From Natrarchaeobius oligotrophus (GTDB taxonomy: Archaea > Halobacteriota > Halobacteria > Halobacteriales > Natrialbaceae), in assembly GCF_003841465.1 (NCBI RefSeq), contig NZ_REFZ01000005.1:1-64000 (forward strand): a stretch of DNA of 64,000 nucleotides, given 5' to 3'. This document shows positions 45,909 to 55,019 of the stretch, in pieces (position 1 is the first letter of the stretch; each line of letters begins with the position of its first letter). The notes below the pieces were generated by a model that saw only the letters and a program-made list of their open reading frames with translations, was not told where the DNA came from and did no database searches. Both the position numbers and the translations under genes were made by a program.

Positions 45909-46628
45909 TCACGGAGCCTGTGCGGCCGGCGGACGAGGAACGATCTCGTCGGCTTTCGCTCCGAAGGTCGCCTCGAGTCGACGGCGGGCGACCGACCGTT
46001 CGGCCGCGCCGTAGGAGTCGAAGTGCCACTGAGCCCACAGTCGCGCCGCCCACTCGTCGTCGACGTACAGACAGTGACAGGGGATCGACTCGAGGCCGGC
46101 GACGTGGCTGGCCCATATTCGTTTGTGGCCGTTGAGGACCTCGAACCGGTCGTCGCAGTCGCGGACGAGCGGGATCGGATCGGGGCGTCCGCGGTCGCGG
46201 ATCTCCTCGATGAACGCCCGGTTCTTCGATTCGACGAAGTTCCGCGCGTGGTACGGCGACGGATCGATCTCGGACAGCGGGAGTTCGGTCGGTTGCATCG
46301 TGTCGACCGTCCGGAGCCGACGCGACGGAAACGCGTAGTACGGAACGCCGTCCCGGTTCAGCCAGTCCACCAACATCGGGTATCCGCCGGAGTAGTTCGG
46401 GTACTCCCGCGTGAGGGTTTCGCGGTAGACGACGATGACGACGCGGTCGTCGTCGGGATACGCCGGATTGTCCGACGCGAGCGTTCCCCTGCCGCTGACT
46501 ACCCACTCCGTCGCCGCCATCGGCGGAACGTTGATCACGACGGCCTCGTTCGGAGACGGGTCGTCCCTGTCGACGACGACGTCGCCGTTGTCGAAGGGTG
46601 GGTCGTCGAACCGATCTCCGGCAGGCAT
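45909..46628 (-). CDS. ParB-like nuclease-domain protein
   Basis: 239 residues. A ParB N-terminal-type core is visible in TELPLSEIDPSPYHARNFVE, IEEIRDRGRPDPIPLVRD and FEVLNGHKRIWASHVAG, where GHKR replaces the GxRR box. No HTH follows and no ParA is adjacent, so it is not a partition pair. Stand-alone proteins of this fold include CTP-using or nuclease-like enzymes and modification proteins. The N-terminal half (NEAVVINVPPMAATEWVVSG) is a separate unknown domain. The upstream spacer is AT-rich (promoter near 46665). Confidence 0.72.
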   Translation of the reverse strand: MPAGDRFDDPPFDNGDVVVDRDDPSPNEAVVINVPPMAATEWVVSGRGTLASDNPAYPDDDRVVIVVYRETLTREYPNYSGGYPMLVDWLNRDGVPYYAFPSRRLRTVDTMQPTELPLSEIDPSPYHARNFVESKNRAFIEEIRDRGRPDPIPLVRDCDDRFEVLNGHKRIWASHVAGLESIPCHCLYVDDEWAARLWAQWHFDSYGAAERSVARRRLEATFGAKADEIVPRPPAAQAP

Positions 46629-46741
46629 TTATTACCCACCTATTCGAGTAGATTTCAATAAAGCTTTTTGATTCACTATGTCGAAACCCACTCCATCGAA
46701 AGGCGGCTGCGGACGACGGAATCCGTCGGCGAGAACGGCCG

Positions 46742-47137
46742 TTACCGGGAATCGTCCGCCAGGAGTTCGATCTCGTCGTCGCCGTTCGGGACGGCACAGA
46801 GGAAGGCAGCCGCCCCCTCGCCATCGTTGCGGTACCAGTGGACCGTCCCCGCGGGAATCAACAGCGAGTCGCCGGCCTCGATCTCGTACTCCTCGTCGCC
46901 GATGCCGACGACGTACTCGCCGGAGAGGACGTACTGTTCGTGTTCGACGGCATTGGTATGCTTTGGAACCTCACAGCCGGACTCGAGGACGAACCGGCGG
47001 ATCGCGAAGTTCGGCGCGCCGTGATCCTCGTTTACGAGAACGCCCTTCTCGAGGCCGTCGGCTGCGTCGACGGGTTCGTACTCGATCTCGTCGCCGAAGC
47101 GGATCAGCGGCTCGGGCTCCGTACCGGAGTCTGTCAT
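46742..47137 (-). CDS. Cupin-domain protein
   Basis: 131 residues, one beta-barrel. Motif 1 is CEVPKHTNAVEHEQYVLSGE, with the His-x5-His-x-Gln/Glu metal ligands. Motif 2 is GDSLLIPAGTVHWYRN. It can bind a metal, and small cupins of this type act as dioxygenases, isomerases or ligand-binding regulators. The specific reaction cannot be named. It is not clearly in an operon. Confidence 0.85.
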   Translation of the reverse strand: MTDSGTEPEPLIRFGDEIEYEPVDAADGLEKGVLVNEDHGAPNFAIRRFVLESGCEVPKHTNAVEHEQYVLSGEYVVGIGDEEYEIEAGDSLLIPAGTVHWYRNDGEGAAAFLCAVPNGDDEIELLADDSR

Positions 47138-47246
47138 GCTCGTACGTGGGTGACGACGGCTACTAAACGTTCGCTGCTCGAGAGCGCCGTCGCTGATCGG
47201 TGTAAAATACTGCAGTCAAGTGCCGATACCGCTGTACGAATCCGCC

Positions 47247-47441
47247 TTACAGGCGCTCGACGTTCGTCGCGCGCGGGCCCTTGGGGGCCTGCTCGATGTC
47301 GAACTCGAGCTCCTGCCCTTCTTCCAGGTCCGGACCGCCGATGTCTTCCATGTGGAAGAACACGTCGTCGTCCGCGTCCTCAGTCTCGATGAATCCGTAG
47401 CCGCCAGTGTCGTTGAAGAAATCAACGGTTCCTTTCGCCAT
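47247..47441 (-). CDS. cspA: Cold-shock protein
   Basis: 64 residues, a single OB-fold. MAKGTVDFFNDTGGYGFIET holds RNP-1 (GYGFIET) and DVFFHMEDI holds RNP-2. It binds single-stranded RNA as a chaperone. Haloarchaeal CspA proteins are acidic, as here. The ATG at 47441 follows a strong minus-strand TATA box. Confidence 0.95.
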   Translation of the reverse strand: MAKGTVDFFNDTGGYGFIETEDADDDVFFHMEDIGGPDLEEGQELEFDIEQAPKGPRATNVERL

Positions 47442-47467
47442 TGCTTCTAAAGAGAGTTGCTGGACAC

Positions 47468-47476
47468 GTATAAATA
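47468..47476 (-). promoter_or_regulatory. cspA promoter
   Basis: On the minus strand AGTATTTATACGTG contains a TATA box 27 bases before the cspA ATG, so the mRNA is essentially leaderless. Confidence 0.65.
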
Positions 47477-47555
47477 CTCCGACTTTGCCTCGCCGTGTCG
47501 ACCGATCGTCGCTCGAAAGCGCACTCGAGACGGCCCGAGACCGTCGATAGAGACG

Positions 47556-47774
47556 TTAGACGTCTTCGCTCTCCTCGAGTCGATGGACGGTGATCGAAAC
47601 GAAATACACCAGCATAAACAGGACGAAGCCGCCGACGAGACCGGCGAGTTCCCTCGTTCCGACGCCGCTCGGACCGACGGCAGCGAGCGCCGCGACGGCG
47701 GCGACGAACACGCCGATCGTAAAGGCGCCGACCGCGTAGTAGAATCCGGTGTCGGACTCGAAGTACGATCGCAT
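47556..47774 (-). CDS. Two-TM small membrane protein
   Basis: 72 residues. A first span, FYYAVGAFTIGVFVAAVAAL (about 11-30), and a second, LAGLVGGFVLFMLVYFVSI (about 43-61), flank a short Gly-rich loop. The C-terminus is acidic. No motif points to function. It lies between cspA and the carbonic anhydrase gene with a Cys-free sequence and normal codon use. Confidence 0.65.
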   Translation of the reverse strand: MRSYFESDTGFYYAVGAFTIGVFVAAVAALAAVGPSGVGTRELAGLVGGFVLFMLVYFVSITVHRLEESEDV

Positions 47775-47865
47775 CTGAACGGACGACTGTTTTTCGAGCG
47801 GGGGTAAAACGGTACCGAGAATCGGCGGTCGCGGGCGGGAACCGTCGGCTCTCGAGGAGGGTCGA

Positions 47866-48594
47866 TCAGTACAGCAGGCTGTGGACGGTCGTCTCGTAGC
47901 CGTCCGGCAACAACTCGGCGATCGCGTCGGGGTCGGTCTCGCCGTTGACGTTGACCAGATAGGCCCGACCGTCCTCGTTCCCGTAGACGCCCTGAAAGTC
48001 GTAGACGAATCCGTAGACGTCGACGGCGTCGGGAACGTCGTCCGAGGCGCGAAGAAACGAGGCCTGGCGGTCGACGTTGTACTCGACGAGCTGGTTGATC
48101 ACCATCTCGTCGTCCGCGTCGGCGTCGACGAGCCCGCTCTCGAGGCCCTCCTCGACGACCGGGACGAGCATGTCGACCCACTTGTCGACGCCTCGCGGTC
48201 CCGGCGGTTCGTCTCCGGTCGCCACACGGTAGGCGGCGGTGACGGCACCGCATCCGGTGTGGCCGACGACGGCCGCGGCGTCGGTCCCCGCGTGGTGGAT
48301 CGGGTACAACACGCCGCCGTCGACGATCCGCGTCCCGTCGTCGTCGTCCCAGACCTGGTTGCCGATGTTGCTCGGCGTGAACACCGTACCGGGATCGTCG
48401 ACGCCCCACATCCGCTCCTGTGGAACGCGGGAGTCGGAACAACAGACCGAGACGACGTCGGGATGCTGGCCGGTCTTGACCGACGAGAAGTACGCCGACG
48501 GGAGCTCGTCGACGTGGCGTTCGTTGCCGGCGAGTAACTCGGAGAGAACGTCGCGGTCGTCGCGGTCGGAGTCGTGGTCGTCGTTCGCGTCCAT
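47866..48594 (-). CDS. Beta-class carbonic anhydrase
   Basis: 242 residues. Zinc ligands are C52 (VCCSDSR, with the Asp54-Arg56 dyad) and His 112 / Cys 115 in VVGHTGCGAVTA. The acidic N-terminus and the inserted stretch (about 130-175) are haloarchaeal. It interconverts carbon dioxide and bicarbonate in the cytoplasm. ATG 48594 sits at the start of the family homology; the longer open frame is basic and was rejected. No carboxylase or transporter is adjacent. Confidence 0.92.
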   Translation of the reverse strand: MDANDDHDSDRDDRDVLSELLAGNERHVDELPSAYFSSVKTGQHPDVVSVCCSDSRVPQERMWGVDDPGTVFTPSNIGNQVWDDDDGTRIVDGGVLYPIHHAGTDAAAVVGHTGCGAVTAAYRVATGDEPPGPRGVDKWVDMLVPVVEEGLESGLVDADADDEMVINQLVEYNVDRQASFLRASDDVPDAVDVYGFVYDFQGVYGNEDGRAYLVNVNGETDPDAIAELLPDGYETTVHSLLY

Positions 48595-48713
48595 ACGTAC
48601 ACACGGATGGACCGCGATCAAAACAGTTACTTTTCCGTGAGACGGTCCGATTCGGATCGGTTTTCCAGGTCGAATCGCATCGAACGGCACGCTCGAGGGG
48701 TGGGAGCGGCCTC

Positions 48714-49511
48714 TCAGTCCGTCAGTCCGTAACCGATCTTGAACAGGTAGACGTCGATCGCGAGCACGACGGCCGTCAGCGCCGTGAGAACGGCGAGCGA
48801 AAGTAGCGGGGCAACCGCCGCGTAGGCCGCGGGTGCGATCTCGAGCATGTCGGAGTAGCCGAGCAGCCCGTACCGGACGCTGTCGACCATGTAGACCATC
48901 GGATTGAGGAGGGAGACGTACTGCCAGAGGGGATCGAGCATGGTCAGCGAGTAGAAGACGGCGCCGAAAAAGACCAGCGGGCGAAGGATGAACTGGTTCA
49001 TCACGGTCAGATCGTCGAAGTCGCGCGCGACGAGTCCGCCGATTATGCCGAGCCCGGAAAACAGCGCTGCGACGACGATCATCGTTGCGACGAGAAACAG
49101 GCCGTTCTCGACGCTGATGGGAACGAACAGCCGGCCGATGATGGCGATGATGACGCCGACGATCAGCCCGCGAACTGCACTGGCAGCGACGTAGGCGAAC
49201 ACCATCTCCACGTACGAAAGTGGCGAGGTGAGCGTCTCGTGGATGTACTCGTTCCAGCGGCCGTGAAAGATCGAAAACGAGGCGTTTTCGAACGCGTTCG
49301 AGATCGTTCCGAGAACGACCAGTCCAGGGATGAGAAAGAGGATGTAGCCGATGCCGGGCACCGGCTCGTCGATCCGGCCGCCGAGGATGACCCCGAAGAC
49401 GGCGAAGTAGAGGACGTTCGTGATCGCCGGCGGCATGAACGTGTTCTTCGGCCGGCGGACGAACCGCAACAGTTCGCGACGGAACAACGACCGGAAGCCG
49501 ACCGAGAACAT
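48714..49511 (-). CDS. ABC-2 type permease
   Basis: 265 residues with about six spans. It starts with RELLRFVRRPKNTFMPPAIT, then LYFAVFGVILGG. The permease-type loop includes FHGRWNEYIHETLTSPLSYVEMVFAYV. It belongs to the drug/polysaccharide exporter group. Its start codon overlaps the ATPase stop by one base (TGATG), which fixes it at 49511. Confidence 0.9.
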   Translation of the reverse strand: MFSVGFRSLFRRELLRFVRRPKNTFMPPAITNVLYFAVFGVILGGRIDEPVPGIGYILFLIPGLVVLGTISNAFENASFSIFHGRWNEYIHETLTSPLSYVEMVFAYVAASAVRGLIVGVIIAIIGRLFVPISVENGLFLVATMIVVAALFSGLGIIGGLVARDFDDLTVMNQFILRPLVFFGAVFYSLTMLDPLWQYVSLLNPMVYMVDSVRYGLLGYSDMLEIAPAAYAAVAPLLSLAVLTALTAVVLAIDVYLFKIGYGLTD

Positions 49512-50551
49512 CAGGCGATCCCCTCCTGTTCGCGCTCGGCGCTCTCGTTGCGTCCCCGTCCCGACGACTCTCCGTTCCGTCCCGCGCCGGCGTCGCCGGA
49601 TTCGTCGCTCGAGGCGTCCGACCGCGTGACCGATCGGTCCTCGCGTTTGGTCAGATCGACGAAGATCTCCTCGAGCGACGTCCGCGTGATCTCGAGGTCG
49701 GCGATTTCGTGGCCGGCCGCCTCGAGGTCGTTGAGCAGTTGCGGTGCCGTCGACCCGCCGTCGTCGACGCGCACGTCGAGACGGTCACCGACCACCGACG
49801 CCTCGTGGGCGTACGGGCCGACGTCGGGCGTCGTCGTCGGCGGCGACTCGAGGGTGACGGAGATCGTATCCGTCCCCCGTCGTTTCAGTTCGTCCGGCGT
49901 CGCGACGGTGACTTTCCGGCCTTCGTTCATGATCGCGACGCGGTCGCAGAGTCGTTCGGCCTCCTCGATGTAGTGGGTCGTCAGAAGGATCGTCGTCCCC
50001 TCGTCGTTGAGTTCGGTGACGAGCTCCCAGAGGTCGTGGCGGAGCTGGACGTCGACGCCCGCCGTCGGCTCGTCCAGGATGAGCAGATCGGGCTCGGTGA
50101 CGAGCGCTCGCGCGAGCAACAGTCGTCGCTTCATCCCGCCCGAAAGCCAGTCGAAGCGTTCGTGGCGCTTGTCGTAGATACCGACTCGCTTGAGAACCTC
50201 GTCGGCTCGATCCGAAGCCTCGTCCTCGGGGACGCCGTGGTAGCCGGCTTTGTGCATCAGCACTTCCTTGATGGGGAAAAAGCGGTCGACGTTGAACTCC
50301 TGGGGAGCGAGCCCGATCGCGTCGCGGGCCTCGCGGTACTCCGTCTCGACGTCGGCGCCGAAGACCCGCGCCTCGCCGTCGGTCTTGCGGACGAGACCGA
50401 CCAGCGTGTTGATGAACGTCGTCTTGCCCGCGCCGTTCGGCCCGAGTAGCCCGAAGAACTCACCTTTCTCGACGGTCAGCGACAGCTCCTGGAGAGCGCG
50501 CAACTCGCCGTAATCCTTCACGAGATCGACGGTCTCGATGGCCGGTGGCAT
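49511..50551 (-). CDS. ABC exporter ATP-binding protein
   Basis: 346 residues. Walker A is LGPNGAGKTTFINTLVGL and the signature is WLSGGMKRR. Walker B is LLILDEPTAGVD, with the H-loop in TTHYIEEA. A C-terminal accessory domain ends TSLEEIFVDLTKR, and then there is a long Ser/Asp/Glu/Arg tail that may be disordered. The pattern is that of DrrA/NodI-like exporters. It forms an operon with the permease. Confidence 0.9.
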   Translation of the reverse strand: MPPAIETVDLVKDYGELRALQELSLTVEKGEFFGLLGPNGAGKTTFINTLVGLVRKTDGEARVFGADVETEYREARDAIGLAPQEFNVDRFFPIKEVLMHKAGYHGVPEDEASDRADEVLKRVGIYDKRHERFDWLSGGMKRRLLLARALVTEPDLLILDEPTAGVDVQLRHDLWELVTELNDEGTTILLTTHYIEEAERLCDRVAIMNEGRKVTVATPDELKRRGTDTISVTLESPPTTTPDVGPYAHEASVVGDRLDVRVDDGGSTAPQLLNDLEAAGHEIADLEITRTSLEEIFVDLTKREDRSVTRSDASSDESGDAGAGRNGESSGRGRNESAEREQEGIA

Positions 50552-50632
50552 CGACGGATTCTCGGCTTCCGCCGCGGTTAAGAATGTTGATCCCGGCACT
50601 CCGGACGCCGGTTCAGAACCGATCGTCGACGA

Positions 50633-51814
50633 TCAGTCGGCGGTTCGGGGCTGGCCGGTAAGTCCGACGGCACCGCTTTGCTGGACGATGTTGAACGCGG
50701 TCATCAGATCGGACCGCGAGATCAGACCGACCAGATCGCCGTCCTCGACGACGAGCAGCCGGCCGATGTTGTCCGACTGCATCTGTTCGATCGCAGTCAT
50801 CGCGTCGGTGTCGGGCGAGATCGTCTTCAGATCCGTCGTCATCACCTCCTCGACGGTGTAGGCGTCGCGCTCGACCGGCTTGATGTCGCGGGCGTCCGAC
50901 AGCGTGACCAGTCCGACGAGCCGTTCCTCGAATCCGGAGCTGTCGATCACCGGGTAGCCGGTGTGGCGCTCGGAGAACATCCGCCGGACGAGTTCCGCGA
51001 CCGACGTCTCGGGCCCGACGGTGTGGAGATCGCTCGCGGGCGTCATGACGTCGGCGACGGTGACGTCCTGGAAGGCGGCTTTCATCGTCACCTGCTGGGC
51101 CTCGCTCGAGGCGGCGATGTAGACGAAGAAGGCGACGCCGATGAGGATGATGTTGATCGGCGGAATCAGCCCGAACAATCCCATGACGACCGCGAGGAAC
51201 TTTCCGACGCCCGCGGCCTGCTGGGTCGCTTTCGCGTACGGTCGCGAGCGCGCGAGAAACGCCCGCAGAACCCGGCCGCCGTCCATCGGAAACGCCGGCA
51301 GCATGTTGAACCCGGCGAGTGCAACGTTCAAAATCGCCAGGTACGCGAGGACGAACCGCGTTCCGTCGAGGGCCTCGGGCGTGACGAGAAACAGCGCGTA
51401 CGAGACGATGCCGACCAGCACGGAGACGATCGGGCCGGCGATGGCGATCGTGAACTCCTGTCGCCAGTCTTCGGGCATCTCGGAGAGTGCGGCGATCCCG
51501 CCGAACAGCCAGAGCGTGATCGAGTCGATCGGAAATCCGTAGTGCTGAGCGGTCAGCGAGTGGCCGAGTTCGTGGAGGACGACCCCCACGAACAGCCCGA
51601 TCGCTGCGGCCAACCCGACGGCGTACGGAATCCACCACTCGGCGGTGAGCGCGTCGACGTCGATCCCGGCGTTCATACTCGCGTTGAGAATCCCGATGAC
51701 GGGCTCGAGCTGTATCCCGATGAGATACGCGAACAGCGGGAGCACCAGCAAGAACGTGAGATCGAGTTTGATCGGTATCCCGAACAGCGACCCGATCCGG
51801 AAACTCTTCATCAT
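50633..51814 (-). CDS. Site-2 protease family metalloprotease with CBS domains
   Basis: 393 residues. Membrane zinc protease with HELGH at residues 81-85 and the second catalytic motif FNMLPAFPMDGGRVL near 170. Six or so spans surround them. Two CBS repeats fill the C-terminus (VADVMTPASDLHTVGPETSV and VEEVMTTDLKTISPDTDAM), a ligand-sensing module. It cleaves membrane-anchored regulators inside the bilayer. The M50 substrates in haloarchaea are mostly unknown. ATG 51814 fits a TATA-like TGTTTAAG on the minus strand near 51840. Confidence 0.92.
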   Translation of the reverse strand: MMKSFRIGSLFGIPIKLDLTFLLVLPLFAYLIGIQLEPVIGILNASMNAGIDVDALTAEWWIPYAVGLAAAIGLFVGVVLHELGHSLTAQHYGFPIDSITLWLFGGIAALSEMPEDWRQEFTIAIAGPIVSVLVGIVSYALFLVTPEALDGTRFVLAYLAILNVALAGFNMLPAFPMDGGRVLRAFLARSRPYAKATQQAAGVGKFLAVVMGLFGLIPPINIILIGVAFFVYIAASSEAQQVTMKAAFQDVTVADVMTPASDLHTVGPETSVAELVRRMFSERHTGYPVIDSSGFEERLVGLVTLSDARDIKPVERDAYTVEEVMTTDLKTISPDTDAMTAIEQMQSDNIGRLLVVEDGDLVGLISRSDLMTAFNIVQQSGAVGLTGQPRTAD

Positions 51815-52305
51815 ACGAAGTCCTTCCGGTGGAACGACCTTAAACACGCCGCCGATGCGCTTGCGGTGGCGCCCGCGAGCGACGCGAAAGAAGTCCGATC
51901 CAAACGTTCGGCCGAACTGCCGGTCCGTTTCGATCCACAACGAAACGGACACACTGATCGGCCGGGCCGTTCTCGGGATCGTTTCGACACCAGATATTAA
52001 TACACCTTATATCGAGTTTCGATCGTCGTGACTCGAGGAAAGCGGTCACTCGAAAGACAGTTGTTCGCAATCGCGAGTCGCGTGATTCGCCGGGCACGGG
52101 CCAATCGCCGAACGGGATTCGCGTCCGACGCGAAGAACGTATCGAGCGGGTACGGCGGGCTATGCGAAGGGATGGCGTACACCACGGGCGAACGATCCGT
52201 CGTGCGAACGCTAATCAATACATATAATGCCAATTAAACAGATTAGTCAACATCTATTCTATCCCCCATAGAGTTATACGTGAGGTTCTCGTCGATACTG
52301 CTATC
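51815..52305. other. Spacer with an unassigned strong promoter
   Basis: Nearly 500 bases with no supported gene. A plus-strand TATA element (CTTATATCG, 52006-52014) in an AT-rich patch would start transcription at about 52038. The only frame there, 52028-52237, begins upstream of that point and is basic, so it is unlikely to be translated. This could be a non-coding RNA. A second TATA (GTTATACG, about 52272) serves the gene at 52306. Confidence 0.4.
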
Positions 52306-52536
52306 ATGGCAGAAGGGCAACTCGCGACCGACCAAATCGGTGTGCTCCCGTCCGAACTCGACTCACCGCAGGGGAAACTCGTCTACCTGTACCTCGATGC
52401 GACCGAGGGTGCGACGGTGAGCGATCTCAATCAGACGCTGGCGATGAGCAAGCTATCGATTCTGAGCGTGCTCAACTCGCTGACGAGCGAAGAGCTCGTC
52501 GAAAAGCGCGGACGCGAGTACGTCGTCGTCGGATGA
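52306..52536 (+). CDS. Mini winged-helix protein, paralog of 39960-40175
   Basis: 76 residues. The N-terminus EGQLATDQIGVLPSEL leads into LDSPQGKLVYLYLDATEGAT, then VSDLNQTLAMSKLSILSVLN and a wing with VEKRGREYVVV. It matches the other mini winged-helix protein at 39960-40175 along almost its whole length. Such proteins are likely dimeric DNA-binding regulators. ATG 52306 is about 30 bases downstream of TATA GTTATACG. It precedes the L10e gene by 150 bases. Confidence 0.75.
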   Translation: MAEGQLATDQIGVLPSELDSPQGKLVYLYLDATEGATVSDLNQTLAMSKLSILSVLNSLTSEELVEKRGREYVVVG

Positions 52537-52685
52537 ACTCGCGTCGGCTCTCGCCGGGACTCGAGTACGCACTCGGACGTCCGCTCGCGTCGCGACGCGC
52601 CCGATTCCGGCGGTCGAACGCCGCGTACGCGGTTCGAAGGCTTTATCCGCACGGTAGGCTTCCGTTTTCGTAAGTAATCACAACC

Positions 52686-53216
52686 ATGTCCGACAAACCC
52701 GCCTCGATGTACCGGGACATCAGTAAACCGGCCTACACGCGCCGCGAATACATCACTGGAATCCCCGGTTCGAAGATCGCACAGCACAAGATGGGCGACA
52801 TCAGCGCAACGCCCGACGACTACCCGATCCAGATCAGCCTCGTCACCGAAGAGGAGGTCCAGATCCGCCACGGCAGCCTCGAGGCCTCGCGGCTGTCGGC
52901 TAACCGACACATGCTGAAAAACGCCGGCGAGGGTAACTACAAGATGATCCTGCGCAAGTTCCCCCACCACGTCATCCGGGAGAACAAGCAGGCGACCGGC
53001 GCAGGTGCAGACCGCGTTTCCGACGGAATGCGCCAGTCGTTCGGCAAGATCGTCGGCACCGCGGCACGAATCGACAAGGGCGATCGTATCTTTACGATCT
53101 GGTGTGACGTCGACGACGCCGACTTCGCCAAGGAGGCGTTCCGTCGCGCGTACAACAAGATCACGCCACCGTGTCGCATCGTCGTCGAGAAGGGCGAAGA
53201 AGAGCTGATCGCCTAG
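52686..53216 (+). CDS. rpl10e: 50S ribosomal protein L10e (L16 family)
   Basis: 176 residues. [31 protein letters not shown] and [20 protein letters not shown] are the archaeal L10e signature. It contacts 23S rRNA near the peptidyl-transferase centre. A leading basic segment and the Lys-rich C-terminus are normal. The TATA element GCTTTATCC lies near 52642. Confidence 0.97.
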   Translation: MSDKPASMYRDISKPAYTRREYITGIPGSKIAQHKMGDISATPDDYPIQISLVTEEEVQIRHGSLEASRLSANRHMLKNAGEGNYKMILRKFPHHVIRENKQATGAGADRVSDGMRQSFGKIVGTAARIDKGDRIFTIWCDVDDADFAKEAFRRAYNKITPPCRIVVEKGEEELIA

Positions 53217-53409
53217 AAACCGGCTTTTACACCCGTTCGTTTCGCGCCGACAGCAGCGAAGCGGCCGTCCGAGCGTCGTCACTCGAGAGAGGATCGGAAC
53301 GCACTCGCGCGTCTTTTTGGAGTCGTGGACTCGGTCACCGGACGCGGATCGGGTGGGTGCCTCGGCCGTCTCGGGCAGCTTTTTACCGCTCCCCTGCCGA
53401 CTCCCGGGT

Positions 53410-54297
53410 ATGATCGATCTCGCGGTCGCCAACGCGAAGCAGACGTTCCGGCGGATGCGCGAGCCGCTCGCAGAGCGCGGCGTCCGCGTTCACCACGTGC
53501 CCGCGAGCGAGCGCACGGTGGATCTGACCGATCCGCCGTGGTCGCCCGGGGAGTTCGACGTCGGCTTCGTCTATCCGGGGCGGCTCATGGAAGGTGGCGT
53601 CGCCGACGCCTTCCTCGAGGTTCCGTGGCTCAACGACCACGACGCCGTCCTGACCTCGCGGAACAAAGCGGAAGTGCTGGCACGACTCGAGCGGGCCGAC
53701 CTCCCGATCCCGTCGTCCGTCTACGTCTCGAACGACGTCGACGAGTCGGCGCTGTCGGCGGTCTTCGAGCGGTTCGAGCCGCCCGTGGTCGTCAAGCCGA
53801 ACTCGACGACCCGCGGCGTCGGCGTGGCGAAGGCCCACGACCTCGACTCGTTTCTGGGGATCTGTGACTACCTCTCGCTGGTTCACGACTACCGCGCGAC
53901 CGGCGACCGATCGTTTCTCGTCCAGGAGTACCTCCCCGACGCCGTCGACTACCGGGTGATGGTCCTCGAGGGTGAGTGCGTCGGCGCGGTCGAGCGTCGC
54001 CTCCCCGACGAGGCCGTCGCGGACGGACAGTGGAAACACAACGTCCACCGCGGCGCGGAGGCGACCGGCGTCTCCCTGCCCGAGACACACCGCGAACTGG
54101 CCGAAGCGGTCGCCGCCGAACTCGAGATCCCGCTGGTCGGCGTCGACCTCCTCGAGACGGACGATCGGCTGGTCGTCAACGAGACGAACGCCCGGCCGAC
54201 GATCGACGACGAGACGAAGTACGAGCCGGGATTCTACGATCGGCTCGCGGGCGCGATTCGATCGGCGGCGGCCTCGGACGACCGAGCGCCACCGTAG
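53410..54297 (+). CDS. ATP-grasp ligase, RimK-like
   Basis: 295 residues. An N-terminal domain (VANAKQTFRRMREPLAERGV) precedes the ATP-grasp core: VVKPNSTTRGVGVAKAHDL for the glycine-rich loop, VQEYLPDAVDYRVMVLEGE, and LVGVDLLETDDRLVVNETNARP with the metal-binding Glu and Asn. RimK-like ligases join an amino acid, often glutamate, to a peptide or cofactor. Archaeal relatives make the glutamyl side chains of coenzyme F420 or methanopterin, or the LysW carrier; the present substrate is unknown. A TATA-like CTTTTTACC precedes ATG 53410 by about 25 bases. Confidence 0.82.
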   Translation: MIDLAVANAKQTFRRMREPLAERGVRVHHVPASERTVDLTDPPWSPGEFDVGFVYPGRLMEGGVADAFLEVPWLNDHDAVLTSRNKAEVLARLERADLPIPSSVYVSNDVDESALSAVFERFEPPVVVKPNSTTRGVGVAKAHDLDSFLGICDYLSLVHDYRATGDRSFLVQEYLPDAVDYRVMVLEGECVGAVERRLPDEAVADGQWKHNVHRGAEATGVSLPETHRELAEAVAAELEIPLVGVDLLETDDRLVVNETNARPTIDDETKYEPGFYDRLAGAIRSAAASDDRAPP

Positions 54298-54499
54298 CAT
54301 CTCGTGCGAACAGTGTGGGAGGGTTCGGTCGCCGGATAGTCACAGGGGGCGTGCGAACTGTCTCCGATACGTTTTCAGTGTGAAAGCCGGAGCCGATCGG
54401 TTCCATCGGGCCGCGAGAAAGCGAGTCGGCGGTGCGATCGTCAGGGGCCCGGCTCGTCGCGATTAGGAACGGAAAACGACTGTGACCGCGACGGTCGGG

Positions 54500-54901
54500 T
54501 TACTCGAGGCTGATGTCGGACGATTCCTCGGCGGATTCGAAGACGACCTCGAGGACGCCGTTGTTGAAGGTCGCGGAGGCGGTGTGTTCGTTGACGCGCT
54601 GGGGCAGCGAGAGGCGCTCGTCGTACTGGTGGTGTTCGCCGCCGGCGGAGATCGTCAGGGTCGTGCCGTCGCACTCGAGGTCGATGTGGTCTTTCGCGAC
54701 GCCGGGAAGGTCGGCGACGACGCGGATCTCGTCGTCGGTTTCGTGAATGTCGATGTGCGTGTCCATTCCGAATCCCGTCTCGACGCTGCTCGAGGAGTCG
54801 AAGTCGACGTTCGTATCGGCTCCGCTCATCATCTCGTTCATCATTCGCTCGATCTCGCGGAAGAGATCGTCGAAGGGTTCGTCGCGGTCGTCTCGTCGCA
54901 T
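54500..54901 (-). CDS. hsp20: Hsp20/alpha-crystallin small heat-shock protein
   Basis: 133 residues. A Met-rich N-terminal helix (DLFREIERMMNEMMSG) leads into the alpha-crystallin domain, with EIRVVADLPGVAKDHIDLEC and a late NGVLEVVF, where the G-V-L motif closes the fold. It holds unfolding proteins in the cytoplasm. The upstream element AAAGCTTTTGC on the minus strand (about 54926-54936) is the promoter, 25 bases from ATG 54901. Confidence 0.92.
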   Translation of the reverse strand: MRRDDRDEPFDDLFREIERMMNEMMSGADTNVDFDSSSSVETGFGMDTHIDIHETDDEIRVVADLPGVAKDHIDLECDGTTLTISAGGEHHQYDERLSLPQRVNEHTASATFNNGVLEVVFESAEESSDISLE

Positions 54902-55019
54902 GGGTGTGGGTAAGGAGGGGAGGTGCAAAAGCTTTCCCCGAGCGAACCCGCCGGGGAATCGAGCGAGCGCGATCGACGCCCGTGCGAGTTCGGAGTTCGC
55001 CAGTCAGCGGTCGACCCGG

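Noticed and set aside
52028-52237. 69-codon basic ORF starting with GTG
   Set aside because: Its start lies upstream of the predicted transcript start, and the protein is basic, with no domain.
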